DNA from: Euglena gracilis
Taxonomy: Eukaryota > Euglenida > Euglenophyceae > Euglenales
Direction: 5' to 3'
NCBI GenBank assembly: GCA_039621445.1
Contig: CP154956.1
Location: forward strand, 23,858,743-23,922,742
Length of the DNA stretch: 64,000 bases
Shown: positions 31,720 through 42,348 of the stretch, in pieces
How the letters are laid out: every line of letters begins with the position of its first letter
Numbering within the stretch: position 1 is the first letter of the stretch
Position numbers and translations under genes: made by a program
Notes under the pieces: generated by a model
Database searches by the model: none
The model's input: the letters and a program-made list of their open reading frames with translations, nothing else
Told to the model about the DNA's origin: nothing

Positions 31720-33540
31720 TTCTGCCGGAGGGGACTGAAAATTCTTCAAAACCCTCAATTGGCTCCCCCCCCATTTTGCAACGTTGAGCCTTCACTCAAT
31801 TCTTTCCAACAAAAAAATGTCCAAAAGCATGATTTCTGAAAAAAAAATTGGGACCGTGTGTTCCCCCATTGCCTTCTGAGCCATTTGGGGAATTGCCGGA
31901 ACTCATTGCACCTTCATTTCAAGTTCATGCGGAGAAAATGCGGAAAGACAAAAAACTGTGGGATAATTGTGGAAATGGCAGGGAAAATGCAGATATCCCC
32001 CCTGTAACTACCACCATACTTGGCATTTTTTTTGTTTTTTTTTAAAAAAAAACAACGTTTTTTAAAAAAAAAACGCCAAAAAAACATCAAAAAAAAACAA
32101 AAGGAAAATTTCATTGAAAAAACTCATTATGAAACACCCAAACCATACTTCAAATCCTACTAAATTCAAAAATTGCCAAAAAAAATGGTCAAAAACATTC
32201 AAAAAATGCAAAAAAGTGCAACTTTAGGACTTTTTCATTTTTTGTTTTCGGAAATATTTGGCAGAAATTCCCCAAAACTTGCCAAAAATGATTGAAAATA
32301 TGCATTCAAAAATTTTTCCGAGCAAAACCTTGTTAGCGTTTTTTTAAAAAAAAACATTGTTAGAATTAAAAAAAAACAAAGTCCAAAAAAAACAGGTTGC
32401 CAACTATGACTACCACCCCCCCTTTATTTGAGCACACCCAGGGGCCAACAGACCCCCCAAATGCTCAAATAAGGGGGGGTCAAAATTCCTTTAGAAAAAG
32501 GGCAAAAAAAAATTCGGCGCCTTCGGCGCATGAAAAAAAAATTTTCCCCAGACCCAAATGCTCAGTTAAGGGGGGGGTCAAATAAAGGGGGGGGGGTCAC
32601 CACCCCCCCCCTTCATTTGAGCACACCCACGGGCCAACGGACCCCCCAAATGCTCAACTACGGGGGGGGGTCAAATAAGGGGGGGTCAAAAATTCCTTTA
32701 GAAAGAGGGCAAAAAATTTTTTCGCCGTCTTCGGCGCATGAAAAAAAAGTTTCCCCGGACCCAAATGCTCAATTAAGGGGGGGGGTCAAATAAAGGGGGG
32801 GTATTCCCCCCACATGTGATTGAATGGCAGCGTCTGCTTCATGCTGAAGACCAGGCCAGATGTTGGAAATAGTTTTTATCATGCACACCCCTCTTCTGTC
32901 CGATTTCTTTTAAACCCCGGTGGAAGTGATTCATTTTAGTGTCCAGAAAAATCTTCAGTGAAATAAATGCCAACAAATGGAAAGGTGCCAATTGTTCATC
33001 TCTTTAAAAACACGGGGGGGGGGGTTGCTGGGCTAGAAATTTGGGCTGGCTATAAATTTGAGCTGGCCAGCTGGCCCTCCTCCAGGGGACCCCAGATGGA
33101 CCTGAGCTGGGCCAAGCTAAGCCGAAATCGGACAATTGCCCGAAAAATGACCTGCAAAACACAGTTTTGAAAAAAAAATGAGCAACTGACTAAAAAACAC
33201 TTCAAAACGCAGGGAGGGTGATTGATATTGGAGGCCTTCGGATTGCAGAAAATTTGCGGAAATTGTGGTTTTGGGAACCAATGCACTTCTGCCGTAGGGG
33301 ACTTTGAAACAAATTTGTTCATATTGGAACATAGATGTCAGTTTTGAACCATTATTCACATTTTTTTCAACAAAAAGGACAAAAAATGTTGTTTTTTTTG
33401 TGTAATTTTGGAAGATGCTGATTTTGGAAATATGGAAACTCTTGGGTGAAAATCCAAGAAAAAATAGCAAAAAAAATGCCGAAGACTTTGGTATCAGGAA
33501 AAATCTGGTCCAAGATGTGGAATTTTTCTTCAGTCCTTAT
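31720..33540. repeat. A+T-rich dispersed repeats and a duplicated MITE
   Basis: Copies 2 and 3 of the CTTCTGCCG-AGGGGACTT repeat lie at about 31720-31860 and 33285-33540; the A+T-rich 31860-32400 between them has no gene. 32411-32803 is a MITE (separate entry). 33030-33180 repeats the GCTGGGCC...AAAATGACCTGCAAAA block of 27470-27560. Confidence 0.5.
32411..32803. mobile_element. TTTATTTGAGCAC MITE, internally duplicated
   Basis: Left end CCCCCCCTTTATTTGAGCAC, right end TCAAATAAAGGGGGGG (inverted). The whole unit occurs twice in tandem (32411-32598 and 32600-32803), each with CCAAATGCTCAA motifs and a GGCGCCTTCGGCGC-type hairpin (32514, 32720) in a poly-A context. Confidence 0.7.
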
Positions 33541-33883
33541 TCTTATTATGTCCAAATTATTTTCTCAAGCAGAAATTGGGGGGGGGGAACCGTGGAGGAA
33601 AATTTAAAATTTTGCCAGATTTTGTCAAAGCACAAAATGAGCCTTAAAAATGTGAGATTATAGCAAATAGGTACTCTGCATCCCCAGTTGGCTCTGGTAA
33701 AAAAAAGCGTGGATATCACTTGGTTTTCAGTCCCCATTATTACAGGTCAATTTTTTTGGCACTTGTGCGGAAAATAAATGATGAAATGATGACAAAAACT
33801 GCTTTGAAAAAAAATATCACAGTCCAATGAGGTTCTTGTGTGTTCTTAATGGGTGTCCCCCCCCTTCTGCCTGCCCAAGACAC

Positions 33884-34002
33884 CCTGCAGGGGAGGGCAT
33901 TTTTTCGCAAATTAAAAGAACTTCTCGGAATTCCATTTGCAGTTTTGATTTTGTCATCGCCCCTGGACAGCGGTGGGTCCTTGAGATGTCTTCTGCAAAT
34001 CC
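33884..34002 (-). CDS. Probable exon of the minus-strand gene
   Basis: A textbook acceptor (TTTGCTTCCTTTGAGCAG) is followed by FAEDISRTHRCPGAMTKSKL and QMEFREVLLICEKMPSPAG, with a donor-like CAGG|GTGTCT. The opposite strand is also open, with its own donor AAAG|GTATTG. Strand choice follows the neighbours. Confidence 0.35.
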
Positions 34003-34384
34003 CTGCTCAAAGGAAGCAAACAAAGGTATTGACGGACCATAAAGCTGCAAACTGCAGCAGATGGAATTGATTGTAAACCCCGATACATGAGAGTAAAAAC
34101 GATTTGGGAAAGGACCAGGCCTTCCAAAGCGACACCCCGCAAAGACCAGTTGCGATGGAATTGAAATAAACACACATTTCGAAAAGTTTCACTGAAAAGA
34201 ACAACTGCACATGCAACAGCAATTGAGAGAGAGAGAGAGAGTTCCATTTTCCATTTTCCTCTGTAAAGTTCTGTAAAAGTCCACCTTTCATTTCCATGGA
34301 CAACAAGTATCCGTGTTTGGATTGTCAGTGGGCTTTGGGAAGAAAATTTGAAGGGACAAAACTTGTGGCAAATGGACGTTTTTC

Positions 34385-34765
34385 TGTTGCACCTGACGCC
34401 TGAGTCTTTTCGCACTTCACACTGAATATTTTTGCACTTCCGGTCATTTTTTTTTTGCACTTTACTTCAAAATATTTGCACCTTATCCCATAAATATTTG
34501 CCTCCGTTCCGAAAATTTTTGCATTTGGATCGGGTGTTTTGCTTTGCACATTTGCCCTTTGAATCTTCAATTGGCGTGGATCTTTTTCTGTTGCACTTTT
34601 TTTCATTGTGCCATAATAAAATGACGGAGGGCAACTTTTTTCGGAACAAGTGCAAATATTTCTGGGGCGCAGTGCAAAATTTTTGAGACCCTTGGGCCAA
34701 ATTTTTTGAGGGCACTGGGCAACAATTTTGACAGGTTGGGGCAAATATTTTTGCCAGCCGTGAGT
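34385..34765. repeat. Dispersed GCACTTTA...AAATATTTGCA repeat, copy 1
   Basis: Built from quasi-repeats of about 25-30 bases (GCACTT...AAATATTTGCA). Ordered landmarks ACCTGACGCCTGA, TTTGCATTTGGATCGGGTGT, AATAAAATGACGGAGGGCAA, TTTTTGAGACCCTTGGG and GACAGGTTGGGGCAAATATT recur at 63300-63725. Confidence 0.75.
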
Positions 34766-34767
34766 TA

Positions 34768-34923
34768 CCATGCCCCCCCCCCATATAAGACCCCCCCCTG
34801 GCCGGCCGAAGGCCGGCCCTTTGGCCGGGACCGACCCCCCCATATAAGACCCCCCCCATATAAGACCTCCCCCTGGGATTTTGGCTCCCGAGGGGGGGTC
34901 TTATATGGGGGGGGGGGGCATGG
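34768..34923. mobile_element. CCATGC-C-run MITE with TA target duplication
   Basis: Left end CCATGCCCCCCCCCCATATA and right end TATATGGGGGG...GCATGG are inverted, with TA on each side (34766-34767 and 34924-34925). Inside, AAGACCCCCCCC repeats and GGCCGGCCGAAGGCCGGCC make further dyads. Confidence 0.75.
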
Positions 34924-35223
34924 TAATGGGCCAGAATTCATTGCCTCAAAAATTTTGGCAATTTTTGGTGTTGTGGAAACTCCACAAGGATCGAGGAGAG
35001 GTAAGACACATGATGCAAGGGGGTGGTTGAGGGTCAAAAACCCCCACTTCGACGCCAAAGGTGCTGAAGGAATTTTTTTTGACCTGAAAAATGGGTAGGG
35101 GTGGGGTCGACCCAACATCTTGCCACGATAGGGCTCCGAGATTCTCATGAGGCCCTCATGTCCCCCTTGTACTGGTTCACATGGCGTTTTCAATGATCGT
35201 AAGAGCAAGGATGTGTCTGAGAC

Positions 35224-35264
35224 AGAGGTTTGGTAAGTTGGCTGATAGCCATTGGTGCTGTATG
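35224..35264 (-). CDS. Tiny exon candidate of the minus-strand gene, Tyr/Gln-rich
   Basis: Acceptor TTTTGTGCCGGTGGTCCAG, then YSTNGYQPTYQTS and a donor-like ACCTCT|GTCTCA: 41 bases. The content (Y, Q, T, S) fits the N-terminal low-complexity region. Other frames here are open on both strands. Confidence 0.35.
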
Positions 35265-35515
35265 CTGGACCACCGGCACAAAACCAGAGGCCAGCTGGGG
35301 AGATTCTGTTTGTTCTCCCTGCATTACATTCTTTACCTGCACAACGGCGTTCAGCCAAGCAGAGAGCAGAACAGCGTTCACTCCTGCGCAACTGTGTTTA
35401 CCCATCATGGAAACCTTGCCTTGAGAAGGCAACAAACAAGAACTTTTTTCCACTTCACTTGGGAGAATCTCCACTTGCTGAGCCTCTGGATGGGCCACAA
35501 AAGATTGTGTTGAAC

Positions 35516-35586
35516 CTGAAAGGCTGCTGGAATATTGGTAGGGTTCACTTCGAGCACCCACGTAAGTTCTTTGTGGACCACCGTAA
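35516..35586 (-). CDS. Small exon of the minus-strand gene, Tyr/Ser-rich
   Basis: Acceptor TGCTTTTGAG and donor CTTTCAG|GTTCAA bound 71 bases reading YGGPQRTYVGARSEPYQYSS SLS (23 residues, written in two pieces). The plus strand carries an open frame and a GTAAGT, so the call depends on the shared Tyr-rich style. Confidence 0.42.
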
Positions 35587-36024
35587 CTCAAAAGCAGAGA
35601 GGTTCCTCAATAGTTTGTGTGCACATGAGGGTGGAGAGAAGAATCTGGTATGGCATCAAGCAAGTGGGCATTGGCCATTTTTGCACCTTCCTCCTGAATG
35701 CAATCCCTGAAATCCACTGGGTGCTATGCCCCCCCCCAATACTGTCCCCCCGCCCCCCCCCCCGATGTTGTCCCCCCCCCCCAATGTCCCACACCTGCCC
35801 TGTGATTAAGCCAGGGTGTGTACAGCGTACAGCCTGCAGCGTCGCCCTGATCTCCCCCCCTGAATAACCCCCCATTTTTTGGCCAACTTTTTAACCTTGG
35901 CACCTCCAAAAAAAAAAGCAGAACCCCCCCCCCTATTTGGGACCCCCAAAGGTCATGAATGAAAAGTGGCAAGCCTTAAAAAGAGGACAATATTCCTTGC
36001 TTGGCGGATGTGGGGTCCGGTTAC

Positions 36025-36074
36025 CGGAGGCTCCGGTTGCCGCAGGCTCTGCAGGGGCTGTTGCCTGGGAGCCT
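36025..36074 (-). CDS. Small exon candidate of the minus-strand gene, Gln/Pro-rich
   Basis: Acceptor GGCCTCCACAG and donor CCTCCG|GTAACC bound 50 bases. The frames read APRQQPLQSLRQPEPP or GSQATAPAEPAATGAS; both are low complexity. The G+C-rich block stands out from its flanks. Confidence 0.4.
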
Positions 36075-36271
36075 CTGTGGAGGCCTCCAGGAAGGCTCCG
36101 TGGAGGGAACCAATTTTGTAAACTGTGATTTGGCCCCAAAAATGGAAACCGATTGGGGGTTGCTCAAAAGGCACCTCCCCTTGCCCACAGACCGGGTCAA
36201 CCCCCCCCCCGGGGGGGAACCTGCTATGGTCAGACAAGGTGCCCCCCAATGCGGGGCACCGTTGAAGGAAC

Positions 36272-36342
36272 TTCCTGTTCCCAGCATAAGAAGCAGGTGG
36301 CGCCGATGTATAGGAATACGATGCAGTTGGATAATAAGACAT
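36272..36342 (-). CDS. First recognisable exon of the minus-strand gene
   Basis: The ATG at 36342-36340 opens MSYYPTASYSYTSAPPASYA GNRKF (two pieces), ending at a GGAA|GTTCCT donor. Seven Tyr/Ser-Tyr units in 20 residues match the Tyr-rich tail encoded at 12.3 kb. It may be the true start, or an internal exon because GTTGTCAG just before it could be an acceptor. Beyond it (36480 on) only repeats are seen. Confidence 0.5.
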
Positions 36343-36479
36343 CCTGACAACCTAGAGAAAGAGACGACAGGGGTGGGGTTTGCACCAAGGAAAAAAAACA
36401 TTGTCCTCGGCAAAGTGCACCATCAGATCTGTGCAGATTCCTGGGTGCCCCCCCGTCCCCCTCTCATGCAGGTCAAAAC

Positions 36480-36640
36480 TGGGCAAAATTTGGACAAAAA
36501 GCGGCAAAAATGCCAAAAGCATATCAATGGTGGCAAAAAGCGGCAAATGGTGGCGTAAAATCCGTCAAATCTGGCCAAATGGGCAAAAAAATAAGTTGGC
36601 AAAAAAGCAGCCAAAAGTGGCCCAAAGCAACCCAAAAAAA
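36480..36640. repeat. Degenerate GGCAAAAATGCC-type repeat, left flank
   Basis: Short imperfect units (GGCAAAAA, GGCCAAATGG, CCAAAAGTGG) continue on the far side of the telomeric element at 37499-37580, so that element inserted into this tract. The same repeat type forms the array at 19.2-19.8 kb. Confidence 0.6.
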
Positions 36641-36641
36641 G

Positions 36642-37498
36642 GGTACTTGTCTGTTAGTCGATCCACGGCAGTGCATCAAGTCTGTTAGTCGATCCACACC
36701 TATTTTTTGCCTACTTTGGGTCACTGATGGACAGGGAAAGCACAAAACAGGGTCAGAAGATACGGCTGTTGTGTCGGCACAGGGTCTAGAGAGTTAGGGT
36801 TAGGTTTAGGGTTAGGGTCAGGGTCAGGGTCAGGGTTAGGGCTGGGGCTAGGTTAGGGCTTCGTGACCCTAACCCTAACCCTATCCTTAACCGTATTTTT
36901 GGCCCACTTTCGGTCACTGATGGACAGGGAAAGCACAAAAAGGGTCAGAAGATACGGCTGGTGTTGGCACAGGGTCTAGAGAGTTAGGGTTAGGTTTAGG
37001 GTTAGGATTAGGGTTAGGGTTAGGGGTCAATGTAAGGTTTAGGGTTAGGCTAGGGCTAGGTTAGGGCTACGTGACCCTAACCCTAACCCTAATTCTAACC
37101 CTAAACCCTAACCCTAACCCTAGGTCTACATTGGGTCACTGATGGACAGGGAAAGCACAAAAAAGGGTCAGAAGATACGGCTGGTGTTGGCACAGTGTCT
37201 AGAGAGTAAGGGTTAGGGTCAGGGTTTAGGGTTAGGGTTAGGTTTTTGGGTTTGGGTTAGGTTTAGGGTCAGGGTTACCTACAACCCTAAACCCAAACTC
37301 AAACCCAGAACCCTAACCCTAAACCCCAACCCTAACTCTCTATACCCTGTGCCAACACCAGCCGTATCTTCTGACCCTGTTTTGTGCTTTCCCTGTCCAT
37401 CAATCATCAATGACCCAAAGTACATCAGTGACCCAAAGTAGGCCAAAAATAGGTGTGGATCGACCTGTTTTGCCGTGGATCGACTAACAGACAGTACC
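36642..37498. mobile_element. Inverted-repeat element filled with telomere-like tracts
   Basis: The outer ends are inverted: GGTACTTGTCTGTTAGTCGA at left and, reversed, GGTACTGTCTGTTAGTCGAT at right, both running to CCACGGCA (27-28 bases with one indel). A second internal copy of GTTAGTCGATCCAC follows on the left. Between them a block (GGTCACTGATGGACAGGGAA through ATACGGCTG and GGCACAGGGTCTAGAGAGT) occurs three times forward and once inverted. Each is followed by TTAGGG/TTTAGGG tracts, with CCCTAA tracts facing them. Both flanks have a run of seven A. No protein frame. A foldback-type non-autonomous element is the best reading. Confidence 0.8.
36790..37330. repeat. Interstitial telomere-like arrays in both orientations
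   Basis: TTAGGG units mixed with TTTAGGG and TCAGGG at about 36795-36865, 36980-37070 and 37205-37280. CCCTAA units lie at 36870-36890, 37075-37120 and 37285-37340. Alternating orientation and flanking unique blocks show this is not a chromosome end. Confidence 0.85.
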
Positions 37499-37579
37499 AA
37501 AAAAAGTGGCCAAAAGTGAACAAAAGTGCCAAAAGAGGCCTAAAATGGCCAAAAATGGCAAAAGGTGGCCAAAAATAGC

Positions 37580-38125
37580 CAGTGACACTCAGTCATGCTC
37601 AATCAGGACCAGTCATGGAACCCCACACACAGACCTATGGGGGTCCTCAAAGCCAGTCACACCCAGTCACGCCCAATCATTTCATTGGTGCTTGGTGATG
37701 GTCTGTAACATGTCAAAGCGCATTCTTGGCTGCCCGGACAAGGACCTCTAGCACTAACGAAGTGAGGTTTTAGGGTTTGCAATGAGAAGGGCTGGTGGAA
37801 CCCTCAAGACGGGTCGATAAGGGGGGACAATGGGGGACGGAGGGGGGACACGTGTTTTGCACATAACCCGTCAAAAATTCTTTCAGGTTTTATTTCGACG
37901 GGTTGCACAAATAAACATGCACTCGGGTTTTCGATGGGTTAACCCTCATCGCCTGAGAAAATTTTTTGAGCCCCAATCGAGAAAGAGTCATGGAGAAAAT
38001 AAATTTTTGGGAATGGGGGGGGGATGTAAAGCACTTCATTCACTGACTTTTTGTCCAAGCTTGGCGGCGGTTTGACGCAGTTAAGTTTGCGCGATTTTCG
38101 GTAAGCAACACTCCTTCCTGACATC
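37580..38125. other. Spacer with short CAGTCA repeats, no gene
   Basis: AGTCACACCCAGTCACGCCC-type short repeats at 37580-37680, then unique DNA with no convincing frame up to the LINE. Confidence 0.4.
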
Positions 38126-38129
38126 ATCC

Positions 38130-40802
38130 GTGTGGCTCCAAGAAGCGCAACGCTGGGTTTGTGGCCATTGCCTAAGAATGCTGCCGGAGCGCAAAAGGTG
38201 TGTGGGGGAGAACTGCTTTCGTGTCAGAGCAGACTCCACCCCAAGCCGCTTGCCACCACCGAGCCATCCTCCTGCAGTCCAGGCGGCCTCATCATCATCA
38301 CGTAACACCGCACCACCATGTTCCTCCTTGGACTTACCAAATGCAGCCATGGCTACGGCGGTTCACGATATCCTGTCCCTCACCAGGCCTCTGTTTCGGC
38401 ACATCCCGCGTGCAGCCATACCCTTGTGGGGCATGGCATGGGCCAAGGTGCAACAGCGTCTCTGCTCCGAGCGCTCATGGGAGGCATTGCGAGATTGGGC
38501 CCTCTTTCAAAAAATCACACTGTGGTCCCCACGGGGTGGCAAAGCACACAAGGGACAAGCTGCCCAGCTCATCCGCTCACGAGTCGAGCGTTTCAATGCA
38601 GGTGACCTTGCAGCCCTGTGGGACGAATATCGCCAGGGCATCCCGCCGCCGGACCGCAAGAAAAGAAAGAGCACATCACCACTCTCCCTCCATGAAAAGG
38701 TGGACAGACTGCAAGAAAGCCCATTCCTCAACACACTCCGTGGCTTGATGGATGATGGCGCATTTGGTAAAGCGGTGCGCCATCTCATGTCGGATGGACT
38801 ACACGACCCGCTGGACCTCAACGTGCAAACCAAGCTGCGGGATCTGCACCCAAGAAGGCCAGAAGTCATGTGCGCCATTGCAAAGGCATTCCCTTCCCAA
38901 AGGAGGACAGCAACCAGGATCAACACAATTTGAACAAGTTTCTACGCGAGACGCTACTGTCCTTTCCAAAGGCTTCTGCACCAGGTCCGGATGGCTTGAG
39001 ACCACAACACCTCCAAGGCGTGGTGCGTGTGGATGCAGGGGCATCTTCATTCGTGGTTGCTGAAGGAGCGTGTGAAACCATGGCACAGGGGCTGCAATCT
39101 TTCGTACAACATGCACAAGGTGATGCATGGGGCATCCTGCAGGTGGACTTGCAAAATGCCTTCAATGCAATCGATCGGCAAGCAATGCTGAGCTCGAAGG
39201 ATGGGCACGACTTTCTTACGCGTCACACAGTACGGACTCACACTCCGCCCTCTACGGGGCTTTGGCAGGGGGGGGGGAGGGGGGTCCCGAGGTCTGATTT
39301 TTTTGCATTTTTGGCACTTTTTGCTGTACTGTCTCAACACAGGGGGGGGGAGGGTCCTGGGGTCCCAACTGTACTGCCAACCCCCCCCTCAAAAATTGGC
39401 CAAAAACCGGCGCCGAAGGCGCCGGAAAAAATTTTTATGGCCTTTTTTTGGTCCAAAAAGGCCATTTTTGGTCCAAAAAGGCCATCTGTCTCTGACCGTT
39501 CGGCACTAGGGGGGGGGGGTCCCAAAAATCCCAACTGTACAGGGGGGGGAGGGGGGGGTCCCCAAAAAACCCCAACTGTACTGCCATCGCCCCTACACCT
39601 ACGGACATCGTATGACAAGCAAACAGGGTGTGCAACAAGGCGACCCCCTTGGCCCACTCTTCTTTGCTCTGGCTTGGCAAGATGTGGTCCAAGCTCTCCC
39701 AAAAGACCTCGCCTTGAACGTGTTGTACCTGGATGATGGACACCTTGTCGGGTCGATGGATGCCTTGGCTGCTTCACTTGCCACAATCAGCCAAAGTTCC
39801 GTGCACCCGGGGGTGCAATTGAACCTCCAAAAATTTCGCCCGTGGGGCCCTGCGCAACACCCAACTCCGCACGGAAACCATTTCGACATGCTGCGATCAA
39901 CACCCCGTGTGCCATGGGCACCTGATCACGGATTGCGGGTCCTTGGCTTTCCAGTTGAACACCCCTCTTCGGCAACGTTTTGCAAGCGCGAGATGCAAGC
40001 CATGGTGGACATGCTAGAGGAAGCGTGCCACGTCGTCAGCAACCTCGGAGACCCGCAATTTGAGCACATTTTGCTGCGATATTGTCTTGATGCCTGCAAA
40101 GTGATGCATTTTCTGCGGACGTTGCACACACACGCCCTCCAAGGACCACTCCAAGAGGCAGCACGAGTGATCCGGAGAACATGGGATGACATTCTGGGGC
40201 AGCCTGCCGCCAATGATGCACAGTGGACGCAATGCTCCCTCCCGCTCCGGATGACGGGGCTGGGAATCAAGGACCCCCTTGTCCTCCAAGCACCAGCCAG
40301 AATGGCGGGTATCTTATGTGCCCAACAACGCTCACAACTGCTGCGGTTTCCGCCAGAGGCATGTGCTTTGCCTTCCGACTTCACGATGGTGGCCACAAAG
40401 TTGCAGGACACGCAAGGCCCGCAGTTCGCGCCACTGCAAGAATGGACTCAGCGAAACTTGCCCATCAATTGTGAAGACGATCGTCGAAGACAGCAGTGGT
40501 GGACGGAAAAGGTGCATCAAGCCCGGAAAGATTCCTTGAAGAACACGCTTCCTCAAAGAGACAAGTGCCGCTTGCGCTTGCAGTCAATGCCCCACACAAC
40601 CGCATGGTTGCGAACGGTCCCGAACAAGGGCATTGGAACAAAAATACCCGCATCAAAGTACCGTTTGCTCATCCGATGGTGGCTTGGTGCCAAGATCTTG
40701 CCGGGCTCGTCCGGCGCCGCATGCCCCTTGTGTGGTGACTCCCTGCATCCCTTTGGGGACCATCTGCTATGTTGCAAGAAAAACAAGCTTGTACAGCGCC
40801 AC
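38130..40802 (+). pseudogene. RLE-type LINE ORF, 5' part (zinc finger, reverse transcriptase, CCHC), split by insertions
   Basis: The first frame (ATG-like start at 38130) has a Cys pair VCGHCLRMLPERKRC. A frameshift near 38920 leads to the RT finger ASAPGPDGLRPQHLQ (about 38970) and motif A LQVDLQNAFNAIDR (about 39150). A MITE interrupts at about 39264-39590. The RT resumes with SKQGVQQGDPLGPLFFAL (motif B, 39620) and VLYLDDGHLVGS (motif C, 39725). The thumb region leads to the zinc knuckle CPLCGDSLHPFGDHLLCC (about 40730) and KLVQRH, where a 7.6-kb insertion cuts the element. The endonuclease half resumes at 48.45 kb. These LINEs prime cDNA at a nicked target. Confidence 0.8.
39264..39590. 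mobile_element. MITE inserted in the LINE reverse transcriptase
   Basis: It separates RT motif A from motif B. Landmarks GGGTCCCGAGGTC, GCTGTACTGTCTCAACAC, a GGCGCC hairpin (CCGGCGCCGAAGGCGCCGG, 39407-39425) and CCCCAACTGTACTGCC recur in the same order at 55987-56240, which has different flanks; this defines the element by comparison. Confidence 0.75.
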
Positions 40803-40945
40803 CATAGGTGTCACAAGGGGGGGTCGGGGGGGGGGGCCGCCCCCCCGGGATTTTGGAAAGAAATTTTTTTTTTCAAGCATCAATGTGATATTTTTCTTTG
40901 TAATGCCATGTTCAATGGTTCAAAGGGCGTCACCGTCTCGGCTGC

Positions 40946-42348
40946 TGTCGGCTGCCGCTGGCGTCGGCAGCCAAAAATTTCCCCAAAAATTCCCGAATAC
41001 ACGGTGGGTAGCACAGCTTCACCCGAACCGTGCCCCGGGCCCAGGGAAACGTCTCTTTTGGCCCTCGCCACAAGAGGAACCCCCTTGTGACTCCCTGTGC
41101 CGCCACAGGTCGCGGGTAGCTTATACTACGGGTGTAATGTACAAAAGAGTGATGGGATGTTCAGGGTGCGGAGGTCAGTGGTTAGTGGTTAGCCGAAGAT
41201 GAGCAAAGGTCACCTTCAATATATATTGGGCGGGGAGGGGGGGATGTTTGTACCTCTTTCGCCACAGGATGGCGTGTTTGTGTCGGGTTTTGGCTTTTGT
41301 TGTGTTTTGCTTCTCTGCGCGTCTATGTGACCCCTTGATTTGTCTTTGGCTTGCCGTGTGGCCCTGCTCAGGGGGTAACCAGGGGTTAAAAATAGCAGGT
41401 GAGAGTTCAAGGTTGGTTATTTGGTTGAGAGTTTGGGCTCAAAGGCCTTCAGACAGAATATGGTGAGTGGGCGGAAGACAGGGTGATCTCATCTTTGGAA
41501 GAATACAAGCTCCAAACGAGCTGTCTGCTGATTTCTCTGGTTAGTGTGAAGGACAGGCCTTGCCAAATGTCTGCTTCTGCGGCCCGCCGTTGCCACCCTT
41601 CCCGCTGCCCCAGAAGGGCCTTGAGGAGGGTGGCCATCAAGGAGCGCGCTTCTTGTCCCATGCCCCCGTAGCAGTCCATGACGAATGGCATCAACCGCCA
41701 GCCCAGTCGTTGGCATGTTGCATCATATTTGGCATGCTTTTCAGCCTCCTGGCGTGTTTGCCATTGTCCCAAAATTCCCAAAAAACCCCCAGTAGGAACC
41801 ACCAGAGCAAGTCAACCGCCACGCGAGTTGAATTGGAACCCCAGCAAATTTCAAGAAGAATTTGAGAATTCGATTTGAGAATCAGAAAAGAAGAAAAGTC
41901 AATTGAGAATTGAAGAATCAAAAGAATCAATTCAATTATTCCAAGAAATCAAGGCATTGCTTTCCAACTTGTCCCTACCCACCAACAGCAGGTGAACACA
42001 AGGTACCTGCCCATCCTCTCAGCAAGGTTTGTTTTGTGCTGCTGGTTTGCTCACCTAAGTAGGTGGGTTGGTTTGTCTTTTTTGCTTCAGCTTGCTTTCA
42101 GTTGCAAAGTTCAAGTTGGAAAATGGGGAAAAACCAACAATGGTGGCAAAAAAAGATCCTACGCGGGGCAACTGAGGACCCTGGGTCGGGGGGGCACACC
42201 TCACCCCCTTTACCGCCGGTTGGCATGTTCGAAAATGGGGCCCACTTTCACAAAGGCCCTGGCCTGAGCCCTCCAGGGCCAGAAAAGGGAAGTTGTGGCC
42301 CCAGCCAAAGCAGCCCCCCCGGGCGAGCGGGGTCCCCAACCCCCGACA
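40946..42348 (+). repeat. 5' LTR, interrupted by a truncated LINE
   Basis: Begins TGTCGGCTGCC and ends CCCCCGACA. Apart from the 773-base LINE (40995-41767) it matches 47075-47692 almost base for base. The host duplication CTGC lies just before it (40942-40945). A primer-binding-like TGGTCGCAGAGG starts right after it at 42349. Confidence 0.8.
40995..41767 (-). mobile_element. 5'-truncated LINE 3' end inserted in the LTR
   Basis: The other LTR gives the empty site: CCCCAAAAATTCCCAAAAAA at 47110. Here CCCAAAAATTCCC (40982-40994) and CCCAAAATTCCC (41768-41779) flank the insert, a 12-13 base target duplication. The minus frame (to TGA at about 41449) reads AEKHAKYDATCQRLGW, SLMATLLKALLGQREGWQRR and AAEADIWQGLSFTL. 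This is the C-terminal part of the same endonuclease-domain family as 48.6-48.9 kb, but a different lineage. The rest is 3' UTR. Confidence 0.8.

Noticed and set aside
35252-35710. Plus-strand gene (KIVLNLKGCWNIGRVHFEHP frame with a GTAAGT donor)
   Set aside because: It looks protein-like, but the minus strand gives Tyr-rich exons with splice sites matching neighbouring minus exons; both cannot be real and no plus-strand partner exons were seen.
36790-37340. A true chromosome end
   Set aside because: TTAGGG tracts alternate in orientation, are short, and unique sequence continues for tens of kilobases on both sides.
38752-39063. Separate gene in the LINE
   Set aside because: Alternative frame of the LINE ORF.
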